NCBI GenBank assembly: GCA_963752345.1
Contig: CAVVYA010000008.1
Span: 17,288 to 81,287 of the forward strand
Direction: 5' to 3'
Source: CAVVYA01 sp963752345
GTDB taxonomy: Bacteria; Pseudomonadota; Alphaproteobacteria; SMXQ01
Length of the DNA stretch: 64,000 nucleotides
The position numbers and the translations under genes are program-made. Below, piece after piece: positions 36,915-46,144 of this stretch (position 1 is its first letter; each line of letters starts with the position of its first letter). The notes below the pieces were generated by a model that did no database searches, was not told the origin of the DNA, and saw only the letters and a program-made list of their open reading frames with translations.

Positions 36915-37979
36915 TCCTGCGCCACGGGGGCGGCGGCGCGCCCGGCGACGATCATGCTGACGACCGATAGTTCCTCCAGGCTGTAGTGCTGGAATTCGGT
37001 GGCCAGACTCGCCCGGTCGTCCGGTGTGAGGAAGGGTTTCACCTGATCCAGGCACGTGGCGGCGGGCTCCTCCCCGTCGGCCAGGATGTTGGAATAGGAA
37101 TCCGGTACCACCCTTGTGTGTCAGATGGCGTGGGGTCGGCAATGAAACCTGATCGACGGTAAATTCCGCCGCCGCGAGCTCGCGCAGCCAATCGGAATAT
37201 CGATGACGGTTCGAGTAGGGGTCGGACCGGCGAAACTCCGCATCTGTTAGCTTGAGGAAGTCGGTCGGCCGGGAGAAGTCGCGGTGATCGCGCAGGTCGA
37301 TGGCATGGACGTACCAGCCGTCCTGCTTGAGCATGCGCCGCATGTTGCGCAAGAACGCGAGCGGCTCGCGCACATGCTCGAGGACCGCGTTGCTGAAGAT
37401 GAGATCGAAGCTCGCTTCGGGGAAATCGAGCGCCTCGCATGGGCGGTCGCCCGCCAAGCCGATCAAGTCGGGACGCACTCGCACATGGCCCTCGCCGGCA
37501 GGTTCGACCACGGCGCGCAGCGAGCGGCACGCCGGCGCTAACAGGCGCATGAGGACGAAGACATTCTCCGCCCAGCTCAGCGGCAGACGGTTCTCGATCG
37601 GCGAGACGTTGTTCAACCACACCTTGTCGGCGCCGCCGAGCAGCAGGATTAGGGCCATGCCGGGATGGCAGCAGGCGCCGAGCTCCAGGATGGTGCCGCG
37701 GACCGAAGCGCCGATCTTGGCGGCCGAATCCAATAACATGCGATACTGCCCCAGGACGTGCAGCTCGCAGCAGTTCTGTCCCAGGCTGCCGCGCAGGGCC
37801 ATCTGGAACACATCGCTGTTGCGAGCATGAAAGAATGCCCCCCGCTTGGCGGAGGTAGCCGCCGCCACGCGTTCGCGGGCTGCAAGCGCCGCGGTATAGG
37901 CCTTGAGCGCGGTTGGCAGCAGAGCGGTGGGAAGGCATCGTTTGGTCAGGCGGCGGACGCGTCTCATGGGCGGAATCAA
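36878..37979 (-). CDS. SAM-dependent methyltransferase (one frameshift)
   Basis: About 365 residues read leftward from ATG 37979. N-terminal basic, then ILELGACCHPGMALILLLGGADKVWLNNV (SAM motif I/II, with unusual double Cys), FDLIFSNAVLEHVREPLAFLRNM (motif IV region) and WYVHAIDLRDHRDFSRPTDFLKL. A shift near 37110 leads to VPDSYSNILADGEEPAATCLDQVKPFLTPDD and a hydrophobic-charged tail ending at 36878. The DLRDHRDFSRP phrase is typical of large methyltransferases in polysaccharide loci. Convergent overlap with asnB is 37 bases. Confidence 0.75.
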
Positions 37980-37982
37980 TAA

Positions 37983-38928
37983 CTAACATCGGAGGGGTCT
38001 GCCACTGGATTCCGTCCGCCCGCAGTTTGGCCGCGCCGCAGGTACCATGTAGCGCTGCAGCAGGGGTGACACCGCGGTGAGAAGCAGCCCGTCCAGGCCT
38101 GCCCTGGAAAAGGCGCGCAGGACGGTCGCGAAGCGGCCACCCCCTCGAAATCTTAGTTCGTGTCGTTCAACAAACGCGATGCGGACATTGGCTCGCGCCG
38201 CGCATCGCCGCAGCTGACGCTTCGTCAGGTAGGCACAGCTCTGCATCCAGTGCGCCGTGTAATCGACGGTTTCCCGCCATGTCAAATGCGGCTGATTTCG
38301 GCGGGCGCCAGCCGAAGAGCGCGAAAGCCGCGACATATGGGCGTTGCCGCGCCAAGAACGGCGAGGGAATGAAGATATGGTCCTCCCGCAGGCGCCCGGG
38401 CCCGGGAAAGCGATGGAGCGAGATCCCATGGGGCTTGAGAACCCTCGCGATCTCCGGCAATACCGCGGCATAATCCGTGACGTGCTCAAGGACCTGGTCG
38501 CTGAAGCAGAAATCGAAGAATCCATCGGGAAAGGGCAGGCGATAGGGCTGACGCTCGATCCGTCGCAGCCGGGCGGCGATGGCCGGTGACGGCTTTGGTG
38601 TTTCCGCCCAATACCGGTCGTAGTCCTTGTCCCAGAATTCGACGATATCAGCCCCGTAGGCATCGTAGCCTTCCGCGAGAAGAGCGGCGACAGCATGGCC
38701 GATGCCGCAGCCGAAGTCGAGCACGCGCGCTCCACCGGGTATGTCATGGCCGAGTATCTCGCGTGCGAAGGCGATATCATGTATTCCCGGCCCCATCGCA
38801 GGGGTTTTGGATATTGTCTCGGGTTGATGGCTATCGCGCGTGTACACGGCTTCACAATACCTTACAAAGGCAGACTTAGGCCCGGGCGAGCCAGCTTGGT
38901 CGAAGCGGTCCAATCGGCTCGGCGCCAT
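37983..38928 (-). CDS. Class I SAM-dependent methyltransferase (one frameshift)
   Basis: About 315 residues read leftward from ATG 38928. It shows ARVLDFGCGIGHAVAALLAEGYDAYGADI (SAM motifs I and II), RLPFPDGFFDFCFSDQVLEHV and HGISLHRFPGPGRLREDHIFIPSPFLA. A shift near 38285 leads to LTWRETVDYTAHWMQSCAYLTKRQLRR and a C-terminus ending SGRPLRC at 37983. It lies three bases from the next minus-strand methyltransferase, so the two probably share a transcript. Both face the main cluster as its right-hand edge. Confidence 0.78.
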
Positions 38929-39970
38929 GGCGCCCAGGGGCGCTACAGGTCAATGCCACGGCCAGCGCTAGGGTTGCAAGCCACCAACCCTAACACAGGC
39001 CGGCGATGGTTATGTGCCCCTGTTCATGGTGCCGGTCACGCGGACGAAGGTGGGTTAGCGCGAGGAGTTATAGCGGCTCTGCGAAGCTCGTTGTCTCAAT
39101 GCGGCGTCCACCGGCGTTGCGCTATCAGCTGCGCCACCGCCCTGCATCGCTATATGTAGGCAAGCGCTATCCCACCCAGGATCCGATGAGGCTGGTCCAT
39201 TTCTTTAGCGTCACGTCGAACTAGTTCGACGACTTTGCCGCATTTAGCGGGGCAATTTGTATTGAGTCCGCTATGCCTGGGCAGTTCTCGGCTGCCTGCG
39301 AGCGCGAGGGCGCATCGATTTGCCTTGCCTGGATCGCCAATCAGCCCCTGGCTCGCTGACACCTTTAATAACGGTTGCTACGGTCAAGTGTGGTCAGTCA
39401 TCAAGCCAGTCCGTGTATCCTACCGATGGCTTCTGTATACAACGTTCGAATCGCGGGTTAATCCGCCACATCCATCCATCTACGCCATCGTCGCCGGGGA
39501 AGGGATTCACTCCAAGCAGTCGATGGTAATGTCGCATCATTGCCGCTTGGCGAGCGGCTAATCCTATTTCTGCTGGCGAGCCCACAGGTGCACACCCTTC
39601 GGACCAAGCGGGAAGGCTTTCAGGATGAGCACAGAATGCCGCGGAAAATGCTTCGTCATAAGAGTTCTCTGCCGCGTGTGCCCATACCCGGGGAATCCTA
39701 ACGGCCGGGGACATCCATACAGTTCTAAGATCGAGGATGTCGCCATAGACAACGAGCTCGTGAGTAGTGAACCAAGCGCTACACACGACTTTCGCGGTAC
39801 CTGCTGTCCGAGAAAGAACGGCCGTCCAATACCTCAAAAAATTCCGATTTGTCTGTCCATGCTGAGGTGCGAAAAGCTAGGAAATCCAATGCTCCTACTC
39901 GTTCTTCACCCGCGTTGATCCAGCCGAAGGCACGGCGCTGCTGAACGATACCGGGTATGTCTGGCCTGCT
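38929..39970. other. Gene-poor junction at the right edge of the polysaccharide cluster
   Basis: About one kilobase without a confident gene. Composition is more AT-rich and uneven than the cluster. One minus-strand open frame (39394-39837, listed separately) is the only candidate. I see no tRNA, no clear terminator, and no copy of the tRNA-Phe 3' end here that would mark an island boundary. The stretch borders an IS3 remnant and looks like debris from past insertions. Confidence 0.45.
39394..39837 (-). CDS. Doubtful open frame, 147 residues, no recognised family
   Basis: It starts MRYWTAVLSRTAGT and ends MWRINPRFERCIQKPSVGYTDWLDD. Parts such as AARQAAMMRHYHRLLGVNPFPGDDG read like real protein, but there is no ribosome site I would defend, no domain, and no neighbour link. 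It may be the tail of a decayed gene in the junction region. Confidence 0.25.
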   Translation of the reverse strand: MRYWTAVLSRTAGTAKVVCSAWFTTHELVVYGDILDLRTVWMSPAVRIPRVWAHAAENSYDEAFSAAFCAHPESLPAWSEGCAPVGSPAEIGLAARQAAMMRHYHRLLGVNPFPGDDGVDGWMWRINPRFERCIQKPSVGYTDWLDD

Positions 39971-39991
39971 GCCGGTTTGGTTGACACCCGG

Positions 39992-40306
39992 TTAAGCTAA
40001 TCCCGCCTTCCTCTCGAAGTCCACAGGGCTGAGATACCCGATTGTCGAGTGCCTGCGTTTTGGGTTGTAGAAGCGCTCGATATAGTCGAACACATCGGCC
40101 CTGGCCTCGTTTCGTGTGCGATAGGTCTTGCGCGCCGTTCTCTCGGTCTTCAACGACGAGAAGAAGCTCTCCATCGCCGCATTGTCCCATACGTTGCCCG
40201 CCCGGCTCATCGAGCAGGTGACGCCGTGATCGGCCATCAGCCGTTGGAATGGTTCGCTGGTGTATTGGCTGCCGCGATCGGAGTGATGGAGAAGCGCATC
40301 CGGCTT
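39992..40306 (-). pseudogene. IS3-family transposase (OrfB) 3' fragment
   Basis: The fragment covers the C-terminal third of an IS3-type integrase-core transposase. It reads KPDALLHHSDRGSQYTSEPFQ (second catalytic Asp region), CSMSRAGNVWDNAAMESFFSSLKTE (with the catalytic Glu of the DDE triad), then YIERFYNPKRRHSTIGYLSPVDFE and stop at 39992. The first Asp region and OrfA are missing. The break is at about 40306-40311, where a piece of an ion exchanger begins on the same strand. The element cannot move by itself. Confidence 0.82.
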
Positions 40307-40310
40307 GCCC

Positions 40311-40455
40311 CGTGGCCGCGCCGAGCAGGACCAAGCCGACCATGCCCGATCCCACTCCGGTTTGTTGCGCGATCGCATCAGCCGAACTCGTGAGAATATA
40401 GCCTGCGAGGAGAATGATCAGAGCGGCGCCGATAATCCTGACTACCTCGCTGGGG
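40311..40455 (-). pseudogene. Na+/Ca2+ exchanger (CaCA) fragment, alpha-repeat part, cut by IS3 remnant
   Basis: Reading leftward: SEVVRIIGAALIILLAGYILTSSADAIAQQTGVGSGMVGLVLLGAAT, the hydrophobic helix plus the first alpha-repeat sequence typical of cation/Ca2+ exchangers, which normally continues SLPE. Here it is cut at the junction with the transposase. Its next part seems to lie on the opposite strand at 40571-40815. Assigned by pattern only. Confidence 0.5.
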
Positions 40456-40570
40456 CTTTGGTCCCCCTCGCGTCGGCTGCGCACGCGGCCGCGCACCTCC
40501 CACGGGAGTTGCTCCCCGTGGATGGCGGCAGTCCACATCGAAAGGACGAAAACGCCCGCGACAAGATGCG

Positions 40571-40815
40571 CTCATTGGCCGAGACGCGCTGACCAGCGTG
40601 ATCGGTCGGCCGGCGCTGCTACAAGGTAGTCTCGCAGTGATTTTGCTCTCCATCATCGCGATCGCGACGGTCACGGGCGACATTGCCGTCATCGGAATTG
40701 GCCTCTCTTCCATTGTTGGTCCTGAGGCATGTCGCAGCCGCTCAAAGCGAGGCACAGCGCCACTGGGAACAAAAGCACCTTGCGCCTGGTGGCTCCGTTG
40801 AAGCCCGTTGGAATA
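40571..40815 (+). pseudogene. Na+/Ca2+ exchanger fragment, following membrane segment, inverted relative to its partner
   Basis: Reads LIGRDALTSVIGRPALLQGSLAVILLSIIAIATVTGDIAVIGIGLSSIV, then after a shift near 40720 LVLRHVAAAQSEAQRHWEQ. The GRDALT..LLQGSL phrase and following helix match the region that follows the first alpha repeat in bacterial exchangers of this type. It lies in the opposite orientation to the alpha-repeat fragment, so an inversion or insertion has shuffled the gene. Confidence 0.42.
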
Positions 40816-40946
40816 TGGGTGTTTCGCCGCAGCGGCCAAGAGGGGTCCGGCATTCTGTCGGTACGCTAGCCGTCTGCGTGAGCAGGGGAATCGGAACAGT
40901 TCGTCACGCCAGGCGTTGCGTGGACTGTACCTCTCGGAGTTCCTCC

Positions 40947-41291
40947 ATGGTCATCGCCAAAGTTTTTGCCCTATTGCTGATCGGCGGCCCGGCATTGGCT
41001 CAGGGTGGCGTCAGCGGCACGACTGCTGGCAGTGCGCCGGGGACGGCGCCGGTGGAGGTAGGCGCCGGCACGACGAGTGCGACAACGACCGGGTCGAGCG
41101 GCGGCAAGAGCGACAAGAAGGCGGACGGTCGGAAAAAGGGCCAGGAGCGGGTTCACAGCTCACTGGAGCCGGAGCAACTAGAGGGTTTCCAATGCTCGCG
41201 AATTGCCGATGCGACCGCGCTTGAAATTTGCGAGACGCGCGCGCGGCAATTTCGTTCTCCTACGGATCTCATGAACAACTCTCGCCAGTAA
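40947..41291 (+). CDS. Small secreted low-complexity protein
   Basis: A 114-residue protein with a signal peptide MVIAKVFALLLIGGPALAQG (cleavage likely after ALA). It is followed by a Gly/Ser/Thr/Ala-rich linker (GTTAGSAPGTAPVEVGAGTT), a Lys-rich segment (KSDKKADGRKKGQERV) and a short folded-looking end with two Cys (FQCSRIADATALEICETRARQF). It would be periplasmic. It ends 10 bases before the gluconate-dehydrogenase-type subunit 3 gene and may belong to that operon. Family not recognised. Confidence 0.6.
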   Translation: MVIAKVFALLLIGGPALAQGGVSGTTAGSAPGTAPVEVGAGTTSATTTGSSGGKSDKKADGRKKGQERVHSSLEPEQLEGFQCSRIADATALEICETRARQFRSPTDLMNNSRQ

Positions 41292-41300
41292 GGGGACGCC

Positions 41301-42135
41301 ATGGCCCAGATTTTTCGCGCCGGGACCTTTTTGCAATAGCTGGTGCTACCGGCGTCGTGGCCACAGTTCCGAATGCGGTCGCTGCGCAATCCGCGCCTGC
41401 GCCGACGGTTCCGGCACCCCCGCAGGTCGTGCCGCTGCCGCAGCAGTCACAGTCGAACGAACCGCTGACGTTTTTCAACCAGGAGCAGGCGGCGTTCATC
41501 ACGGCGGCGATCGACTGGCTGATTCCGGCCGACGACACTTGGCTTGGCGCCGTGGGCTGCGGCGTGCTGGTCTACCTCGACCGGCAACTGGCGGGAGCTT
41601 ACGGTGCCGGCGATCGTCTCTACCTTCAGGGACCCTGGAAAAGCGGAACGCCGCAGCAGGGCTACCAGCTGCCCTACACCCCGGCGGAGCTCTACCGCAC
41701 GGCGATGGACAAATTTTCGCGCACCTCAAGTCCAAGGTATCGGCGGCCGGCAGTTCGGTCAGCTCGACCCATCGGAGCAGGAAAAGCTGCTGACAGCGAT
41801 GGAGAGCGGCGAACTCGATCTCGGGCCCGTACCGAGCGCGGTCTTCTTCGAGACATTGCTCGCCAATACCATCGAAGGGTTCTTCGCCGATCCGGCCTAC
41901 GGCGGCAATCGCGATATGGCCGCGTGGCGAATGATCGGCTTCCCGGGCGCCTATGCCCAATATGCCCGCTCGGTCGAACACACGGCATTCCATTCGACCA
42001 GGCGCCATCAGCATGGCGCAGGCCGGACACGCCCATGGCGCCGAAGGGCACGACACCAGCGGCGGCCATACACATGTCCATGGCGAGCCGGCGACACGGA
42101 CCCGCCAGGAGGCGCTGAGATGGCGACACGGATGA
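41301..42135 (+). CDS. Gluconate 2-dehydrogenase subunit 3-like protein with Tat signal (frameshifted)
   Basis: A protein of about 275 residues. A twin-arginine signal SRRDLFAIAGATGVVATVPNAVA follows the start after a one-base shift. LTFFNQEQAAFITAAIDWLIPADDT and GVLVYLDRQLAGAYG are the subunit-3 signature. After a shift near 41735 come FGQLDPSEQEKLLTAMESGEL and FFETLLANTIEGFFADPAYGGNRDMAAWRMIGFPGAYAQY. The C-terminal tail is His-rich (AGHAHGAEGHDTSGGHTHVHG), unusual and perhaps metal-binding. Subunit 3 carries the folded flavoprotein across the membrane by Tat and anchors it in the complex. The stop overlaps the GMC gene start (42120). Confidence 0.8.
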
Positions 42136-43905
42136 AACCGGTGAACGTCGTGCTCGTCGGCGTCGGCTGGACTGCGGGCATTCTGGCCAAAGGTTTGGTG
42201 GAAGCGGGCTACAGCGTTGTCGGACTGGAACGCGGGCGCTTTCAGCAAACGGTGCCCGACTTCCAGTCTCCCGCCATGCACGACGAGCTGCAAATACGCG
42301 GTGCGCTATGGCCTATGCAGAACACCGGGAAAGCAGACCCTCACGTTTCGCAACAAGCCCGACCAGGAGGCGCTGCCGATGCGGCAGCTCGGCTCGTTCC
42401 TCCCCGGCACCGGATCTCGGCGGCGCGGGCGTGCACTGGAACGGCCAGACCTGGCGCTTTCTGCCGTCCGACTTCCGCGCCCGCAGCCACAACGATCGAG
42501 CGCTATGGCAAGGGCTTCATGCCCGCGGACCTGACCGTGCAGGACTGGCCGGTCACTTACGAGGAACTGGAGCCGTACTACGATCGATTCGAATATCTCT
42601 GCGGGATCGGCGGCAAGGCCGGCAACCTGCAGGGCGGCATTCCGCCCGGCGGCAACCCGCACGAAGGCCTGCGCCGCGCGAGTATCCCAATCCGCCGATG
42701 AAGCAGGCCTATGCCGGCGCGCTGTTCGCGCACGCGCCGCGGCGCAGCTCGGCTACGCTCCATTCCCGGTGCCTTCGGCAAACATGAGCCGCAACTACAC
42801 CAATCCGGACGGTGCGCACATGATGGCCTGCATGTATTGCGGGTTCTGCGAGCGTTTCGGCTGCGAGCACTTCGCCAAGGCGAGCCCGCTCACGACAGTT
42901 CTGCCATTCGCGCTGGCCAACAAGAATTTCGAGCTGCGGACCAACGCTACTGTGGTGCGCGTGAACTGGGACAAGCAGGCCGGCGCGCCACAGGCGTGAC
43001 CTATGTCGATGGGGCGGGCCGCGAAGATCGAGCAGGCCGCCGAGGTGGTCGTGCTTTGCGCGTTCGCTCACCACAATCCCGCATCTTCTGCTGCTCTCGA
43101 AGATCGGCGCGCCCTACGACCCGAGCACCGGCGAAGGCGTGGTGGGCAAAAACTACACCTATCAGACATGTCGTCGGTGTCACGTGTCTTCTATGGCGAG
43201 GACGTCAACATCAATCCCTTCATGGGCGCGGGCGCGCTCGGCACCGCGATAGACGATTTCAATGGCGACAACTTCGATCATTCGCGCGCTCGGTTTCATC
43301 GGCGGCGGCTATGTCGCGTGCTACACGACCGGGGGCCGCCCGATCCAGTATCACCCGGTGCCGCACCGGGCACACCGCGCTGGGGGCTAGACTGGAAGCG
43401 CGCGGTGGCGCGCCACTACAACCACACGACGAGCGTCGGCGTGCACGGCGCATCGATGGCGTCTCGCGCGACAACTATCTCGATCTCGACCCGAACTATA
43501 CCGACGTGTACGGCAATCCGCTGCTGCGGCTTGACCTTCGACTTTCCCAGAGAACGACCGGCGCATGTCGGACTATGTCACCGAACGCGCCGCCGAGATC
43601 GCCGGGCTAATGGGCGGACGCCAGACCAATTAAGACAACCTCGTCGCGAGCGCTACAGCATCGTGCCCTACCAGACCACCCATAACACCGGCGGCGCGAT
43701 CATGGGCGACAGTCCGCGCAACAGCGTGGTGAACCGCTATCTGCAGAGCTGGGACCTGCATAATCTGTTCGTCATCGGCTCGGCTAATTTTCCGCAGAAC
43801 CCGGGCTACAACCCGACCGGCACGGTCGGCGCGCTGGCCTACTGGCTTCTCGACGCCCTCAGAAATGACTATCTGAAGAACCCCAGACCGCTGGTATCGA
43901 CATGA
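42120..43905 (+). CDS. GMC-type flavoprotein dehydrogenase, large subunit (frameshifted)
   Basis: About 590 residues after repair. The N-terminal FAD site is VNVVLVGVGWTAGILAKGLVEAGYSVVGLERG, followed by GGAGVHWNGQTWRF, the conserved MACMYCGFCERFGCEH cysteine cluster of gluconate/sorbitol-type GMC dehydrogenases, and a C-terminal active-site block TTHNTGGAIMGDSPRNSVV and NPGYNPTGTVGALAYW with the catalytic His and Asn. It oxidises a sugar, sugar acid or alcohol in the periplasm and passes electrons to cytochrome c. Eight or more single-base shifts break it. The exact substrate is not predictable. The stop overlaps the cytochrome gene start (43902). Confidence 0.82.
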
Positions 43906-44743
43906 AAAAGTTAGCGTCTTCCCATTGCCATTCTGCTCGCCGGCTCTGCGGCAGACGGTTGGCTACTTGAGATGGATGCCAGCGCGCAAGACTCTGGCGA
44001 ATCCTCGACAAAGGCGGCGAAAACGGTCGGCATCATGAGCGGATTCCGGTGGGGGATGCTTTTCCGCGAATCACATCGCGCGAGTTTGGCAAATGGTCGC
44101 GCGGTGGTGGTCGGCGCGGCTTCGGAAGGTGGTATCAGCCAGGGTTCGCGTCCACAGGCCTGCTTTTCCTGTCATGGTCTCGACGGCGCCGGCGACGGCA
44201 GCGGGCGCCTTTCCCAGGATGTCGGGACAGCCAGCGTTCTATCTTTATAAACAGCTTCTCGACTATGCCAGCGGCACGCGGCCAAACGATATCATGACTC
44301 CGATTGCGAAGGCGTTGACCCAGCGAGCAGATGATCGACGTCGCTGCATACTACGCGGCGCAGGAGGGCGCTTCCGGGCTTTCCGTCGCCCAGCTTCGAT
44401 CCGTTGGCTCTTCAGCGCGGTGGGGTGCTTTCGGCAGTAGGGTCCGCGGAAAAGGGCATACAGGCCTGCGTCAATTGCCATGGTCCGCAAGGCCACGGGC
44501 TTCCGCCGAGCTTTCCTTACCTAGCCGGTCAATTCACGGCATACACGGAGCTGCAATTGCAATTGTGGAAACAAGGGCAGCGGAAGAACGATCCTCTCGG
44601 CGTCATGCGCCGATATCGCGAGCAGGATGACTCCGGAAGACATGCGCAATGTTGCGGCGTATTTCGGCGCGATGAGCCCGCCGGGCGTCACCCCGAGCAC
44701 GGCTGCGGCCGGTCGGGCGGTCATGCCGCCAGCGTCGCGGTAG
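43902..44743 (+). CDS. Di-haem cytochrome c subunit of the GMC dehydrogenase (frameshifted)
   Basis: Starts MKKLAS with a hydrophobic signal region. Two haem-binding CxxCH sites are visible: ACFSCHGLDGAGDGSG and ACVNCHGPQGHGLPPSFPYLAGQ, each followed by a possible Met ligand (FPRMSGQPAFYLYKQLLDYASG; VMADIASRMTPEDMRNVAAYFGAMSPP). This is the cytochrome c4-like repeat used to take electrons from GMC dehydrogenases. It ends at TAG 44741-44743. Several shifts lie at 43915-44240 and one near 44640. Confidence 0.78.
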
Positions 44744-44772
44744 GTTCGCGCCGTGTCGCCAGTAAAACGACG

Positions 44773-45154
44773 ATGGGGATGTTTGCGCTCTGCGGACTGC
44801 TGTTGAACACGGCCGCCTGTGATGAGCCAGCGCCAGTGCCCGCGTCGATGCGGATTGTCGATGCGAAGCCTGCACGGGGCGCCGAAATCGTGCGGGAGTA
44901 TGGTTGCGTGGCATGTCACAAAATCCCGGAGATACGGGCCTTCGGTGGCTCGGTGGGGCCGCCGCTCGGCGGGCTCGTCCAGCGCGCCTATATCGCAGGC
45001 GGCGTGACCAACCGACCGGACACCGTCAGCGCGATTCATCGCCAATCCTTCCTGGTTTACCTCGGATACGGCGATGCCGGACATGGGCGTTACCCTCCCG
45101 GAAGCGCGCGACATCACCGCCTTCCTCTATAGCTTACCGGCCGATTCCCGATGA
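44773..45154 (+). CDS. Mono-haem cytochrome c, predicted lipoprotein (frameshifted)
   Basis: About 125 residues from ATG 44773 (ATG 44779 also possible). The lipobox-like signal MFALCGLLLNTAAC ends at Cys, suggesting a lipid anchor. One haem site (GCVACHKIP) is followed by GPPLGGLVQRAYIAGGV, and after a shift near 45040 PDMGVTLPEARDITAFLYSL supplies the Met ligand region. It overlaps the CoxB gene start (45151). It probably shuttles electrons between the dehydrogenase and the oxidase. Confidence 0.75.
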
Positions 45155-46144
45155 GCCCACGCTCCATCGGCGCGGGCGTCGCGGCCTTGACCGCTGTCAC
45201 CGGGACTGCACAGGCGCGTATCCAGTCCGCCCTTCATCCCGCGGGATCCCAGGCAGATGATATCGCCACGATGTGGTGGATCATGGCGACCGGTGCCGCC
45301 GCCATCCTGATTCTGGTGTCAGTGCTGGTGCTGCTCGGGCTTGTGGTTCGCTCCGAACGACCGGCCCGCGGAAGGCAGGTTTTTATCTACGTCGGCGGTC
45401 TCGTCTTTCCTGTGGTCACGCTATCGGCGCTTATTATTTATACCTTCATTCTCGGTAATCGATTGACCGGCCCCGTCGAAGGCGAGCCTGTGCGCATCGA
45501 GGTCATCGCCCGTCAGTGGTGGTGGGAGGTGCATTATCCGGCTCAGGATGGCGGCGAGGCGTTCACCACGGCCAATGAGCTGCATATACCGCTCGCCCGT
45601 CCGGTCGAGGTGCGAGTGGCCTCTCCGGATGTTATCCACAGCTTCTGGGTGCCCAATCTCGCCGGCAAGATCGACGCGATTCCGGGACGCACGAACCGCA
45701 TCGCTTTCCGCGCCGACAAAGCAGGCGTCTACCGCGGCCAGTGTGCAGAATTTTGCGGGCTCCAGCACGCGCTCATGGCGTTCTATGTCGTCGCCGAGGA
45801 GCCGGAGGCCTATGCGTCATGGGTTGCGCGTCAGCGTGCGCCGGCCATTCGACCTGAGGTGCCGTTTCTGGCGCGTGGATTCGAGGTGTTCATGGCCAAC
45901 GGCTGCGGTGCGTGCCACACGGTCCGCGGCACTCCGGCGACGGGCAGATCGGTCCTGACCTGACCCACGTGGGCAGCCGTCAAGCGATTAGCTGCTGGCA
46001 CGCTCAACAATAGCGTCGGGCTCGCTGGCGGGCTGGATCGCCGACGCCGATCATATCAAGAAAGGTAACGGTATGCCTTCCTTCAACGTTTTGGCCGGCC
46101 CTGATCTCCGCGCCGTAGCAGCTTGGATGGAATCTCTGAAATGA
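45151..46144 (+). CDS. coxB: Cytochrome c oxidase subunit II fused to cytochrome c (one frameshift)
   Basis: About 330 residues. Two transmembrane helices (MWWIMATGAAAILILVSVLVLL and YVGGLVFPVVTLSALIIYTFIL) precede the cupredoxin domain. The CuA site is complete: VIHSFWVP and GQCAEFCGLQHALM. A C-terminal cytochrome c domain has GCGACHTVRG. After a shift near 45950 it continues IGPDLTHVGSRQ, GNGMPSFNVL with a Met ligand, and ends at TGA 46142-46144. This caa3-type fusion takes electrons from soluble or membrane cytochrome c. It overlaps the CoxA-CoxC start. Confidence 0.88.
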
